Below are positions 1 to 8,482 of a stretch of DNA of 64,000 nt, piece by piece. The stretch is taken from positions 4,836,001 to 4,900,000 of the forward strand of contig NZ_CP014304.1 of assembly GCF_001562275.1 (NCBI RefSeq). The letters are read 5' to 3'. The translations under genes and the position numbers were made by a program. Source of the DNA: Hymenobacter sp. PAMC 26628 (GTDB taxonomy: Bacteria > Bacteroidota > Bacteroidia > Cytophagales > Hymenobacteraceae). Under the pieces are notes generated by a model. That model had not been told where the DNA came from. It did not search any database and saw nothing but the letters and a program-made list of their open reading frames with translations. The stretch's first letter is position 1; each line of letters opens with the position of its first letter.

Positions 1-631
1 CGCAGGCTTCGAGGGTGGCGCCGGTGGTCAGCACATCGTCGACGAGCAGCACGCGGCGGCCGGCTACCGACGCGGCGTCGGCGGCTTCGAATACGGTGGC
101 CACGTTGTCCCAACGCTCGGCGCGGTTTTTCTTGGTTTGGGTGGCCGTGTGGGCGGTGCGGCGCAGGGCAGGGGCCCAGGGCAAGGCCAGGCCGGCGGCT
201 AGGCCTTCGGCAAATACTTCGGCCTGGTTGAAGCCGCGCTTGGCTAGCTTACGCGGGTGCAGCGGCACGGGTACGATGAGGTCGAAGTCGGCTGCCAAGC
301 CTGCCGCGGCTAACTCGGCGCCGTAGAGGCGGCCCAAGGCCGTGCCCACGTCGCGCTGGCCGCCGTACTTGAGGCCATGCAGCAGGCGCTGCACCCGGCC
401 CTGGCGCACAAACCGCAAGTAGCTGAGGGCGTGGCGCACCGGCAGTTTGCCCCAGAAGCGGCGGCCCAGCGGATTGGCTTCGGGCGGCAGGCGGTGGAAA
501 TCGGTGTAGGGCAGCTCGGCGCGGCAGTTGGTGCAGAGGTGCGCCTCGCCCCGGGCCAGCGGCTCGCGGCAGGCCGGGCACAAGCGCGGGAAAACCAGGC
601 CCACGAAGTCGGCCAGCCAGGAGCGGAGCAT
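1..631 (-). CDS. ComF family phosphoribosyltransferase (3' end beyond window)
   Basis: The minus strand reads open from an ATG at 631 to the left edge, so the C-terminus is missing. The product begins with a short Cys-rich zinc-ribbon-like segment (CPAC near residue 20, CTNC about 20 residues later). It ends, as far as visible, with the phosphoribosyltransferase PRPP-binding motif VLLVDDVLTTGAT. This order is the hallmark of the ComF/GntX family. ComF is needed for DNA uptake in competent bacteria, but in Bacteroidota the substrate is not known. The gene diverges from the CMD-family gene at 751, with a palindromic repeat between them. Family assignment is firm; the role in competence is inferred. 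Confidence 0.9.
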   Translation of the reverse strand, partial: MLRSWLADFVGLVFPRLCPACREPLARGEAHLCTNCRAELPYTDFHRLPPEANPLGRRFWGKLPVRHALSYLRFVRQGRVQRLLHGLKYGGQRDVGTALGRLYGAELAAAGLAADFDLIVPVPLHPRKLAKRGFNQAEVFAEGLAAGLALPWAPALRRTAHTATQTKKNRAERWDNVATVFEAADAASVAGRRVLLVDDVLTTGATLEAC

Positions 632-657
632 GGGCGTAAATTTGCGTTTTAGTTGTT

Positions 658-720
658 GGGGCCCCAGAACGTCACGCTTCACTGCGCGGACGCTAGATGA
701 ACATGACATTCTGGGGCCCC
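658..720. repeat. REP-like palindrome flanked by GGGGCCCC
   Basis: GGGGCCCCAGAACGTCA (658-674) is mirrored by TGACATTCTGGGGCCCC (704-720) with one mismatch. The reverse complement of the interior carries the string CATCTAGCGTCCGCGCAGT, which recurs with one change in the repeat at 23494-23600. It is therefore a short member of the GTCATGC-ended repeat family, placed between two divergent genes. Confidence 0.65.
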
Positions 721-750
721 ACTGAACAGCAAATAACCGATAATCTTACC

Positions 751-1149
751 ATGTCCCAAGTAAACGAATTCAACGACTACCGCCAGCGGATGAACGAGAA
801 GATTCTCGCCGCCGACAACAAGGTCATCAAGCGCTTTTTCAACCTCGACACCAACACCTACGTCGCCGGGGCCCTCGACGTGAAGACCAAGGAAATGCTG
901 GGCCTGGCCTGCTCCCTGGTGCTGCGCTGCGACGACTGCATCAAGTACCACCTGGGCAAGTGCTTCGAGGAAAAGCTCTCGGACGAAGAAATTTACGAGG
1001 TGTTCGCCATCGCCAACCTCATCGGGGGCAGCATCGTCATCCCGCACTTCCGCCGCGCGGTGGAGTACTGGGAAATCCTGAAGGAGGAAGCCGGCCCGGG
1101 CCAGCCCGCGCCCGACCACGCCCACGCCCACGGGGGCCCCGCCGCATGA
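751..1149 (+). CDS. carboxymuconolactone decarboxylase / AhpD-like protein
   Basis: This 132-residue protein has the CMD-family redox motif CDDCIKYH around residue 53, which is the CxxC-x2-H pattern of AhpD-like disulfide reductases and peroxidase partners. A His/Pro-rich tail (HAHAHGG) ends the chain. The ATG at 751 is preferred; an upstream in-frame ATG at 697 lies inside a palindromic repeat and adds residues with no family character. The stop overlaps the next start (ATGA, 1146-1149), so the two genes are translationally coupled. The likely role is thiol-based peroxide or oxidative-stress chemistry; the actual substrate cannot be read from the sequence. Confidence 0.85.
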   Translation: MSQVNEFNDYRQRMNEKILAADNKVIKRFFNLDTNTYVAGALDVKTKEMLGLACSLVLRCDDCIKYHLGKCFEEKLSDEEIYEVFAIANLIGGSIVIPHFRRAVEYWEILKEEAGPGQPAPDHAHAHGGPAA

Positions 1150-1520
1150 GCGACGACCTAAACCCGGCGCCGGAACACCTCGAGACCGAGGCCGATTTCG
1201 AGCACCGCTGGACCGCGCTGCTGGACGAGATGGAAACCCGCTTTGGCAAGCGCCCCGACCTGAACGCGCTGCTGCTGCTCATCGGCGTGCAGGAGCTGGG
1301 GCAGGGCGTGGCCGAATTCACCAAGGAGCAAAAGCAGGACCTGATGCACATCGCCACCTGCAAGCTCTTCAGCCTCAGCGGCCACTACGAGCTGGAGCGC
1401 GTGGACGAGGACGGCTGGCCGCACTACAAGCTGCTGCGCCCGGTGCCCTTCGCCTTCCTCAAAGAGCAGGAGCGCATGATGAAGTGGCACATGCTGGAGT
1501 ATTTCAGCTTGGACGACTAA
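1146..1520 (+). CDS. conserved hypothetical protein
   Basis: This 124-residue acidic cytoplasmic protein has no signal peptide or membrane segment. It starts at an ATG overlapping the stop of the CMD-family gene by four bases (ATGA), so the pair is surely an operon. It includes the segment LLLIGVQELGQG and an acidic C-terminus (YFSLDD). I do not recognise a named domain. The tight coupling suggests it works with or modulates the AhpD-like partner. A 40-bp-arm palindrome follows 17 bases after the stop. Confidence 0.8.
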   Translation: MSDDLNPAPEHLETEADFEHRWTALLDEMETRFGKRPDLNALLLLIGVQELGQGVAEFTKEQKQDLMHIATCKLFSLSGHYELERVDEDGWPHYKLLRPVPFAFLKEQERMMKWHMLEYFSLDD

Positions 1521-1537
1521 AGAATCAATTAATTATA

Positions 1538-1650
1538 AGGACGTCATGCAGAGCGCAGCGAAGCATCTTTTCCGCGTCACTAACTCATTCGTTGAACGAT
1601 TGGGTTGGTAACGCGGAAAAGATGCTTCGCTGCGCTCTGCATGACGTCCT
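1538..1650. repeat. long perfect palindrome, GTCATGC-ended repeat family
   Basis: The 40-base arm at 1538-1577 is matched exactly, in inverse, by 1611-1650, with a 33-base loop. The ends read AGGACGTCATGCAGAGCGCA. The same end sequence and overall architecture recur at 11444-11556 and 23494-23600, and a related form ending TGTCATCC is at 32777-32906. It lies between two rightward genes and could fold into a very stable RNA or DNA hairpin. Confidence 0.9.
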
Positions 1651-1671
1651 AAATTTTAAAGCAACCCACAT

Positions 1672-2442
1672 TTGAAAATCATTTCTTACAATGTCAACGG
1701 CCTGCGCTCGGCCCTGAGCAAGGGGTTGCTCGACTGGGTGCAGCAGGCCGACCCGGACGTGCTCTGCCTCCAGGAAATAAAGGCCGGCGTGGGGCCCCTG
1801 GACGTGTCGGGCTTTGAGGCGCTGGGCTACTATGCCTACCTGCACCCCGCCCAAAAGCCCGGCTACAGCGGCGTGGCCACGTTCTCGAAAACCAAGCCCG
1901 TGGCCGTGGTGCACGGCTGCGGCACACCCGCCTACGACGACGAGGGCCGCGTGCTACGGCTCGATTTTGACGACGTGTCGGTGCTGAACACCTACATGCC
2001 CTCGGGCACAAGCGGGCTGGCGCGGCAGGCGTTTAAGGTGGAGTGGCTGCACTTTTTCCGGCGCTACGTGGCGGGGCTGCGGGCCGCGGGCGGGGCCCCG
2101 CTGCTCATCGGCGGCGACTTCAACTGCTGCCAGACCGAAATCGACCTGCACAACCCCAAGGCCAACCAGCAGAGTCCCGGCTACACGCCCGAGGAGCGCC
2201 AGTGGTTCCGCGATTTCCTCGCCGATGGCTTCGTCGATACCTTCCGCCACCACTACCCAGGGGCCCCCGGGCACTACTCGTGGTGGAGCTACCGGGCCGG
2301 CTCGCGCCCCCGCAACGTGGGCTGGCGCCTCGACCACTGGCTGGCCGACGCGGCCCTGCAACCGCGCCTGGCGGCGGCCGGCCTGCTGCCCGATGCCGTG
2401 CACTCCGACCACTGCCCGGCCTGGGTGGAACTCAATGGGTGA
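1672..2442 (+). CDS. xth: exodeoxyribonuclease III
   Basis: This 256-residue enzyme belongs to the exonuclease III/AP endonuclease family, which cuts DNA at abasic sites during base excision repair. Visible landmarks are the N-terminal MKIISYNVNGLRSA, the catalytic-site strands LCLQEIKA and LIGGDFN, the YSWWSYR segment, and the C-terminal SDHCP His-containing motif. The length is normal for the family. The only start that gives the conserved N-terminus is a TTG at 1672. The stop codon lies inside a tandem-octamer hairpin (2432-2519), so that repeat also forms the last codons. Confidence 0.96.
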   Translation: MKIISYNVNGLRSALSKGLLDWVQQADPDVLCLQEIKAGVGPLDVSGFEALGYYAYLHPAQKPGYSGVATFSKTKPVAVVHGCGTPAYDDEGRVLRLDFDDVSVLNTYMPSGTSGLARQAFKVEWLHFFRRYVAGLRAAGGAPLLIGGDFNCCQTEIDLHNPKANQQSPGYTPEERQWFRDFLADGFVDTFRHHYPGAPGHYSWWSYRAGSRPRNVGWRLDHWLADAALQPRLAAAGLLPDAVHSDHCPAWVELNG

Positions 2443-2519
2443 ATGAGCGAATGAGTGAATCGGTGAATGAGGGCACTTTTTCATTCACCCATTCACCCAT
2501 TCAATCATTCACCCATTGA
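2432..2519. repeat. tandem-octamer hairpin overlapping the xth stop
   Basis: The left half is built of 8-base units of the type GAATGAGT, the right half of units of the type CATTCACC, and the outer 15 bases (2432-2446 and 2505-2519) pair perfectly. It resembles in design the 7-base-unit hairpins at 23614, 26323 and 47441. It may act as a transcript end for xth. Confidence 0.85.
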
Positions 2520-2551
2520 ATACCGTTGAACCAACGCGGCCGCGCTTTGCG

Positions 2552-2559
2552 TATCTTTC
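2552..2559 (+). promoter_or_regulatory. putative minus-7 element for the DUF4175 gene
   Basis: TATCTTTC differs by one base from the Bacteroidota minus-7 consensus TAnnTTTG and stands 20 bases before the ATG at 2580, a usual spacing for this window. Confidence 0.45.
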
Positions 2560-2579
2560 CTGAAGACAAGACCTGACTT

Positions 2580-5500
2580 ATGGCTGTAGTGGTGGAGCGC
2601 GGCGCGCCCGGCGCGGACCAGTACCCGGCGCTGGCGCGGGTGCGGGCCGAGCTGGAAGCCTTCAAGCGCAAGTTTTACCTGAACTTACTGGTGCGGGGGG
2701 CCCTGGTGGCGGGCGGGCTGCTGCTCACGCTGTTCGTGGCCTTTAGCCTGCTCGAATACTTCCTGTACCTGCCCACGGCGGTGCGGGCGGTGCTGCTGTT
2801 CGGCTTTTTGGGGCTGGCGGCCTACGCCTTTGCGCGCTGGATTTGGCAGCCGCTGGCGGCCCTCACGAACCTACGCCGCCTGCTGAGCGACGAGCAGGCC
2901 GCCCGCCGCGTGGGCGAGCTGTTCCCGCAGGTGCAGGACCGCCTCCTGAACGCCCTTCAGCTGCAAGGCCAGGCCCGCGGCAACGCCCTGGTAGCCGCCA
3001 GCCTGGAGCAGCGCGCCGCCCAGCTCGGCCAAATCTCCTTCGCCGAAGGCATTGACATTCAGCAGCAAAGCCGCCCGCTGTGGAAATATGCGCTGGGGCC
3101 CCTGGCGCTGCTGGGGCTGGCGCTGGCCGTATTCCCGAGCTTTTTGAAGCAGGGCACCGAGCGGATCTGGCACTACCAGCGGGCGTATTCGCCGCCCGCG
3201 CCGTTTGAATTCGTGCTGAAAAACAAGCAGTTGACGGCCTTCCGGGGCGAGAATTTTACCTTGGACGTGACGGTGACCGGCAGCGCTTTGCCGGCCGAAG
3301 CCAGCGTCCGCTACGGGGGCTCCGAGCGCAAGATGCAGCGCGTGGCGGGCCACCCCGACCAGTTTCGCTACGTGTTTGAGCAGCCCCAGGCCGACGTGGA
3401 TTTCCAGCTGACCGGCGCCGGCTTCGCCTCGCCCGAGCACCGGCTGGTGGTGCGGGAGCGGCCCAGCCTGCGCGATTTCAAGGTGCGCATCACCTACCCC
3501 GCCTACACCGGCCGGGGCCCCGAAACCGTGGAAAACGGCGGCAACCTGACCGTGCCCGAGGGCAGCACCGTACGCTGGGAATTTGCCACGGCCGCCACCC
3601 AGGCCCTGGCCCTGGTGTTTGAGAACCCGGCCGAAACGCTGGCCGCCCAGCGCGACGGCGACGCCTTCGTGGCCACGCGGCAGGTGCTGCGCTCGCAGCC
3701 CTACCAGTTGCGCCTGCAAAACGCGGCCAGCCGCAACCCCGACCCCATCGCCTACCAGCTCACCGCCGTGCCCGACGCGCCCCCCACGCTCACGCTGGAG
3801 GTATTTTCCGACACCGCCTCGCTGAATTTCCTGGCCCTGGGCGGCACCGTGCGCGACGACTACGGCCTCACGCGCCTGCTGCTGCACTACACCGTGCGCC
3901 GCGGGGGCCCCGGCGGCGCGGCGCGGGTGGTGGCGCTGGCGCTGCCCCGCGAAAGCGCCGGCACCTACAGCCACACCTGGAACATTGGGGCCCTGGGCCT
4001 GAAGCCCGGCGACCGCCTCGAATACTTCGTGGAAGCCTGGGACAACGATGGCCTGCACGGCCCCAAGGCCACCCGTACCCGCCCGGCCGAGTTCCGGCTG
4101 CCCAGCCGCCGCGCGCAGGAGCAGCAGCTGGCCGCCGCCTCGCAGGCCGTGGCCAGCCAGATGAGCCAGGCCGCCAAGCAGAGCGAGAAGCTGGAGCGCG
4201 AATTGGCCAAAACCACCGACAAGCTGAAAACCAAGCGCGAGCTGAGCTTCCAGGACCGCAAGCAGCTGGAGAACATGCTCGACCAGAAGCAGCAGCTCAA
4301 CCAGCAGGTGGAGCAGATGCAGAAGGCCTTCGAGCAGTTGCAGCAGAAGCAGGACCAGCTCGACCCCAAGAGCGAGGAGCTGGCCAAGAAGGCCGACGAG
4401 CTAAAAAAGCTGATGGCCGACCTGCTCGACCCCGAAACCAAGAAGCTGTACGACAAGCTGCAAAAGCTGCTGGAGCAGCAAAAGCAGCCCGACGCCGAGA
4501 TGCAGAAGCTGATGCAGCAGCTCGAAAACAAGGAGAACACCTTGCAAAAAGAGCTGGATAGGGCCCTGGAGATGTTCAAGCAGATGCAGTTTGACCAGAA
4601 GGCTGAGGCCACCGCCGACAAGCTGGAAAAGCTGGCCGAGGACGAGCAAAAGCTGGCTGAAAAAACCGCCCAGAACGACAAGGATAACCCCGAGAACAAG
4701 GCCTCGAAGGAGCAGCAAAAAGCCGCCCAGGAGCAGCTCAAGCAAACCCAGGCCGAGAACCAGCAGCAGTTTGAGGACCTGAAAAAGGACTTGCAGGACC
4801 TCAAGCAGATGGACAAGGAAATGGGCGACCAGAACGGAGCCGACGAGCAGAAACCCGAGCAGGAGCAAACAGACCAGGACATGCAAGAGGGCCAGCAGCA
4901 GCTGGGCAAAAACCAGAACCAGAAGGCCGCCGCCAAGCAGAAAAGCGCCGCCCAGCGGATGCAGAAAATGGCCAAGAAAATGCGCGACCAGCAGGACCAG
5001 GAGGAAAGCGACCACGCCCAGCAGAACATCGACGACCTGCGCTACATCCTCAAGAACCTGCTGACGCTCAGCTTCGACCAGGAGGGCCTGATGAAGGATT
5101 TCCGCCGCGTGGACCAGAGCGACCCGCGCTTCGTGCAGCTGGGCCAGACGCAGCGCAAGCTGCGCGACGACTCGCGCATCATCCAGGACTCGCTGTACGC
5201 GCTGGCCAAGCGCGAGCCCAAAATTCAGAGCTTCGTGACCCGCGAGGTGGGCGACATGAACGGCCGCATGGACGAGGCCCTGGGCCACATCCAGCAGCGC
5301 GACGTGAACCGCGCCACCGCCACCCAGCAGCAGGCCATGACCAGCATGAACAACCTGGCCCTGATGCTCAGCAGCTCGCTCAACGACATGCAGCAGGCCC
5401 AGGCACAGGCACAGGGCCAGCCCAAGGACGGCAAGGGCAAGCCCGGTCGCAAAAAGGGCAAGGGCAAAGGGCAGGGCCAGGGTAAACCGGGCCCCGGCAA

Positions 5501-6083
5501 CCTGGGCCAGATGCAGCAGCAGCTCAACCAACAGATTCAGCAGCTCTCGCAGAGCGGCAAAACCGGGCGCGCCATGTCGCAGGAGCTGGCCAAGCTGGCC
5601 GGCCAGCAGCAGATGCTGCGCCAAGCAATGCAGCAGCTCGACCGGATGCAGAACCCGGGGGGCCCCGGCGGCAGCGGCAAGGATGGCGGCGGTAAGCCCG
5701 GCGGCAAGGATGGCAAAGGCAACAACCCCAGCGAGAAAGATGCCAAAGGAGAGCAGGGCGGGGGTGGCAGCGGCGAAGTGAAGAAGCTGATGGAACAAAC
5801 TGAAACCGACCTCGTAAACAAGCGCCTGACGGAGCAGACCTTGCTGCGGCAGCAACAAATACTGACCCGTTTGTTGGAGGTAGAGAAATCGGCCCGGGAG
5901 CGCGACCAGGACACCAAACGGGAGGCACAAACCGCCAAGCCGCAGCCGCCCGTGTTTCCACCAGCCTTCGATAAGTACAAAGTTTTGGGCCAACGCCAAA
6001 CCGACCTATTGCGTACTAACCCGCCGACGCTCACGCCTTACTACCAACGCGAGGTGGGCGAGTACTTCCAGAAAATGAAATAA
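2580..6083 (+). CDS. DUF4175 family large membrane protein
   Basis: This is a 1167-residue protein. Residues about 30-90 hold two close transmembrane segments and a third follows near 170-190, so most of the chain should lie outside the inner membrane. Residues 200-500 look like beta-sandwich domains. From about 520 to 870 the sequence is Gln/Lys/Glu-rich heptad coiled coil, and 930-1090 is Gly/Lys/Gln low complexity (KGKGQGQGKPGPG). The C-terminus (YYQREVGEYFQKM) is ordered again. This matches the DUF4175 family common in Bacteroidota, for which no function is established. It is followed by the anti-sigma-like ATPase and ybeY. Because of its skewed composition, very long antisense frames appear opposite it; these are not genes. 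Confidence 0.9.
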   Translation: MAVVVERGAPGADQYPALARVRAELEAFKRKFYLNLLVRGALVAGGLLLTLFVAFSLLEYFLYLPTAVRAVLLFGFLGLAAYAFARWIWQPLAALTNLRRLLSDEQAARRVGELFPQVQDRLLNALQLQGQARGNALVAASLEQRAAQLGQISFAEGIDIQQQSRPLWKYALGPLALLGLALAVFPSFLKQGTERIWHYQRAYSPPAPFEFVLKNKQLTAFRGENFTLDVTVTGSALPAEASVRYGGSERKMQRVAGHPDQFRYVFEQPQADVDFQLTGAGFASPEHRLVVRERPSLRDFKVRITYPAYTGRGPETVENGGNLTVPEGSTVRWEFATAATQALALVFENPAETLAAQRDGDAFVATRQVLRSQPYQLRLQNAASRNPDPIAYQLTAVPDAPPTLTLEVFSDTASLNFLALGGTVRDDYGLTRLLLHYTVRRGGPGGAARVVALALPRESAGTYSHTWNIGALGLKPGDRLEYFVEAWDNDGLHGPKATRTRPAEFRLPSRRAQEQQLAAASQAVASQMSQAAKQSEKLERELAKTTDKLKTKRELSFQDRKQLENMLDQKQQLNQQVEQMQKAFEQLQQKQDQLDPKSEELAKKADELKKLMADLLDPETKKLYDKLQKLLEQQKQPDAEMQKLMQQLENKENTLQKELDRALEMFKQMQFDQKAEATADKLEKLAEDEQKLAEKTAQNDKDNPENKASKEQQKAAQEQLKQTQAENQQQFEDLKKDLQDLKQMDKEMGDQNGADEQKPEQEQTDQDMQEGQQQLGKNQNQKAAAKQKSAAQRMQKMAKKMRDQQDQEESDHAQQNIDDLRYILKNLLTLSFDQEGLMKDFRRVDQSDPRFVQLGQTQRKLRDDSRIIQDSLYALAKREPKIQSFVTREVGDMNGRMDEALGHIQQRDVNRATATQQQAMTSMNNLALMLSSSLNDMQQAQAQAQGQPKDGKGKPGRKKGKGKGQGQGKPGPGNLGQMQQQLNQQIQQLSQSGKTGRAMSQELAKLAGQQQMLRQAMQQLDRMQNPGGPGGSGKDGGGKPGGKDGKGNNPSEKDAKGEQGGGGSGEVKKLMEQTETDLVNKRLTEQTLLRQQQILTRLLEVEKSARERDQDTKREAQTAKPQPPVFPPAFDKYKVLGQRQTDLLRTNPPTLTPYYQREVGEYFQKMK

Positions 6084-6178
6084 TTTACGGCAGGACCCAT
6101 ATTGGTCATTCTGTATTTATCGTTAAAGTTTTTAATTTTGCCGCCCAGCGCCTGTCGCTCTCCTTTGCCCTTTGATAT

Positions 6179-6619
6179 ATGAAACAAGTAAAAATCCAGA
6201 TTCCGTCGCTGGTCGAGAACATTCGCGTGGTGGAGAGCTTCATCGATAACTCGAAGGATACCTTTCAGATTGAGGACGATATCTACGGCAACATCATGGT
6301 GGCCGTGACCGAGGCGGTGAACAACGCCATCCGCCACGGCAACAAATTCGACAAAGACAAAAACGTGTACCTCTCGCTGTACGTGCAGCCCAACCAGCTC
6401 AAGTTTGAGATTGAGGACGAGGGCACGGGCTTCAACCACGAAAACCTGGACGACCCCACGGCCCCCGAAAACATCGAAAACCCCGGCGGTCGCGGCATCT
6501 TCCTCATCCGCCACTTGGCCGACGCGGTGGAATTCAGCAAAGAGGGCCGCCGCGTGGAGCTAACGTTCCAGCTGACGCCCGCCGAAACTTCGCCGACCCA
6601 GACCACCGCCGCCGCGTGA
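6179..6619 (+). CDS. anti-sigma-factor-type ATP-binding protein (HATPase_c_2)
   Basis: This 146-residue protein is a single GHKL ATPase domain of the RsbW/SpoIIAB type. The N-box region reads AVTEAVNNAIRHGN, and the later boxes EIEDEGTGF and GGRGIFLIRHLAD are clear. Such proteins are usually Ser kinases that hold a sigma factor or a PP2C/STAS partner-switch component. No partner gene is seen beside it. The ATG at 6179 gives a standard N-terminus. The stop overlaps the GTG start of ybeY (GTGA), so the two are co-translated. Confidence 0.9.
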   Translation: MKQVKIQIPSLVENIRVVESFIDNSKDTFQIEDDIYGNIMVAVTEAVNNAIRHGNKFDKDKNVYLSLYVQPNQLKFEIEDEGTGFNHENLDDPTAPENIENPGGRGIFLIRHLADAVEFSKEGRRVELTFQLTPAETSPTQTTAAA

Positions 6620-7113
6620 ACACTGCCCCGCCCGTAGAGCCGCCCGATTCCGATTCGTTTCCGCCCGGGCCCCTGCACCACGAGGCCCCCGGCATCGAGT
6701 TTATGGTGGAAGACGCACCCAATTTTGAGCTGGCCGATGCCGAGGAGCTGGTGGGCTGGATTGAGCGCGTGGCCGAAGTGCACGAGCACCGCATCGTGCA
6801 GCTCACCTACGTGTTCTGCTCGGACGAGTACTTGCACCGCATGAACGTGGACTATCTCGGCCACGACACGCTCACCGACGTCATCACCTTCGACAACGCC
6901 GACGACGCGGACATTTTGGAGGGCGACATCTTCATCAGCACCGAGCGGGTGGCCGACAATGCCAAAGACCTGGGCATTAGCTTCCGCGACGAGCTGCACC
7001 GCGTGATGATCCACGGCGTGCTGCACCTGCTGGGCTACCACGACAAGGACCTGCTGAGCCAGACGGCCATGCGCGCCAAGGAAGACCATTGCCTGGCGCT
7101 ACGCACGTTTTAG
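6616..7113 (+). CDS. ybeY: rRNA maturation RNase YbeY
   Basis: YbeY is a single-strand endoribonuclease for 16S rRNA 3'-end maturation and ribosome quality control. The product (165 residues) has the upstream signature DTLTDVITFDN and the metal site HGVLHLLGYHDKD. In the usual H-x3-H-x5-H motif the last ligand follows an Asp (GYDH); here the order is His-Asp, so the third ligand is shifted by one residue. The first about 30 residues are Pro-rich and variable. The GTG start at 6616 overlaps the preceding stop; the first internal ATG, at Met30, leaves the conserved core intact and is an alternative. Confidence 0.95.
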   Translation: MNTAPPVEPPDSDSFPPGPLHHEAPGIEFMVEDAPNFELADAEELVGWIERVAEVHEHRIVQLTYVFCSDEYLHRMNVDYLGHDTLTDVITFDNADDADILEGDIFISTERVADNAKDLGISFRDELHRVMIHGVLHLLGYHDKDLLSQTAMRAKEDHCLALRTF

Positions 7114-7141
7114 GGGCCCCGGGCCCGTTTGCTTGCCTGCC

Positions 7142-7852
7142 ATGCCGCTCATAATTCCCGGCGCCGCCCTGGATTATTACCTGGCCCAGGGCTACTACCG
7201 GATGCGGCAGGACCTGTTCACCTGCCAGTTTCTGCCCCACGACGACCAGCTTTACACCGTGCACTGGCTGCGCGTGGTGCTGCGCGACGTGCAGTTTGGC
7301 CCCAAGCAGCGCCACCTGCTGCGGCGCAACGCGGCGTTTTCGGTGGCGGTACGGCCGTTTCGCCTCACGGCGGAATATGAGGCACTGTACAGCCTTTACC
7401 ACCAATTCCTTGATTTTGAGGCGGCGGAGACGCTTGCTGAGCTGCTACTCGCCGATGACACGGCGCACTCGGTGTTCAACACGGAAATTGTGGAAGTGCG
7501 CGCCGGCGACCTGCTGGTGGCGGCCGGCATCTTCGACCAGGGCACCGACAGCATCGCCGGCATCGTCAACTTCTACCACCCAGCCTACCGCCAGCACAGC
7601 CTGGGCAAGTACCTGATGCTGTTGAAAATAGCCCACGCCCAACAGCAACAGAAAACGTACTACTACCCCGGCTACGTGGTGCACGGCTACCCCAAGTTCG
7701 ACTACAAGCTGTGGGCCTGCCTGGCAGCCACCGAAGCATTCGATTGCTACAGCCGCCAGTGGCCGCTTTTCTCCTGGGAAGTAGTAGCGCAGCAGTCGGC
7801 GGCCATCGTGGCCGACTGGCTGTCGCGGGAGGGCCCCAGCAGTGAGGACTAA
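7142..7852 (+). CDS. Ate-like aminoacyl-tRNA--protein transferase
   Basis: This 236-residue protein resembles the C-terminal catalytic half of arginyl-tRNA--protein transferases: GIFDQGTDSIAGIVNFYHP, YRQHSLGKYLMLLKI and YYYPGYVVHGYPKFDYK follow the ATE_C pattern. Such enzymes transfer an amino acid from tRNA to the N-terminus of proteins that are then degraded (N-degron pathway). The N-terminal Cys cluster of eukaryotic Ate1 is absent, as in bacterial Bpt relatives. The ATG at 7142 is chosen over an upstream TTG at 7133. Acyl-group specificity cannot be inferred. It sits 28 bases after ybeY and may share its transcript. Confidence 0.8.
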   Translation: MPLIIPGAALDYYLAQGYYRMRQDLFTCQFLPHDDQLYTVHWLRVVLRDVQFGPKQRHLLRRNAAFSVAVRPFRLTAEYEALYSLYHQFLDFEAAETLAELLLADDTAHSVFNTEIVEVRAGDLLVAAGIFDQGTDSIAGIVNFYHPAYRQHSLGKYLMLLKIAHAQQQQKTYYYPGYVVHGYPKFDYKLWACLAATEAFDCYSRQWPLFSWEVVAQQSAAIVADWLSREGPSSED

Positions 7853-7918
7853 GGGTTGGCTAGGGCCCCAGCAGCGTTGGCTGGGGTAAATTGCCCATCT
7901 AAACCGCCCGTATCCGCC

Positions 7919-8377
7919 ATGCTCCGCCTCGTCCGCACCGATTCTGATAACCAAGATTTTCAGTCGCTGGTGATGCTGCTCGACCACTATTTGGCAGAAA
8001 TTGACGACGACGAGCACGCTTTCTACGCCCAGTTTAACAAGGTGGCCAGCCTCAGCCACGTGGTGGTGGCCTACCTCGATGACGCGCCCGTGGGCTGCGG
8101 CGCCTTCAAGCCTTACGCCGCCGAGACGGTCGAAATCAAGCGCATGTTTGTGCAGCCAGCGCACCGCGGGCAGGGCGTGGCGCGTGCCGTACTGGCCGCG
8201 CTGGAGCAGTGGGCCGCCGAGCTGGGCTACGCCGGCTGCGTGCTGGAAACCGGCCAGCGGCAGGCCGCGGCCATTGCCCTGTACCAGCGCAGCGGCTACG
8301 CCCGCACGCCCAACTACGGGCAGTACGTGGGCGTCGAAAACAGCGTGTGCTTAGCCAAAGCGCTGGCCCGGCCCTAG
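7919..8377 (+). CDS. GNAT family N-acetyltransferase
   Basis: This 152-residue acetyltransferase has the acetyl-CoA-binding motif A as VEIKRMFVQPAHRGQGVARA and a typical later segment ALYQRSGYAR. GNAT enzymes acetylate small amines, antibiotics or protein amines; the substrate is unknown here. The ATG at 7919 gives a normal N-terminus (MLRLVRTDS). An open frame continues upstream to 7856, but that stretch contains no family sequence. Confidence 0.88.
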   Translation: MLRLVRTDSDNQDFQSLVMLLDHYLAEIDDDEHAFYAQFNKVASLSHVVVAYLDDAPVGCGAFKPYAAETVEIKRMFVQPAHRGQGVARAVLAALEQWAAELGYAGCVLETGQRQAAAIALYQRSGYARTPNYGQYVGVENSVCLAKALARP

Positions 8378-8482
8378 CGGGGGCCCCCGGCGCTAATCAT
8401 TTTGTGGCGAACTTTGTGGGCGGTTTTCGTTGTCCTGCTACTCACGGGTTTACTCACCGCGACGACCTTACGCGCTACCCCT

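Noticed and set aside
4401..5999. Very long open frames on the minus strand opposite the DUF4175 gene (also 3965-5029)
   Set aside because: They mirror the Gln/Lys-rich coiled-coil coding region and read as Leu/Val or Ser/Cys monotony, with no family motif or promoter.
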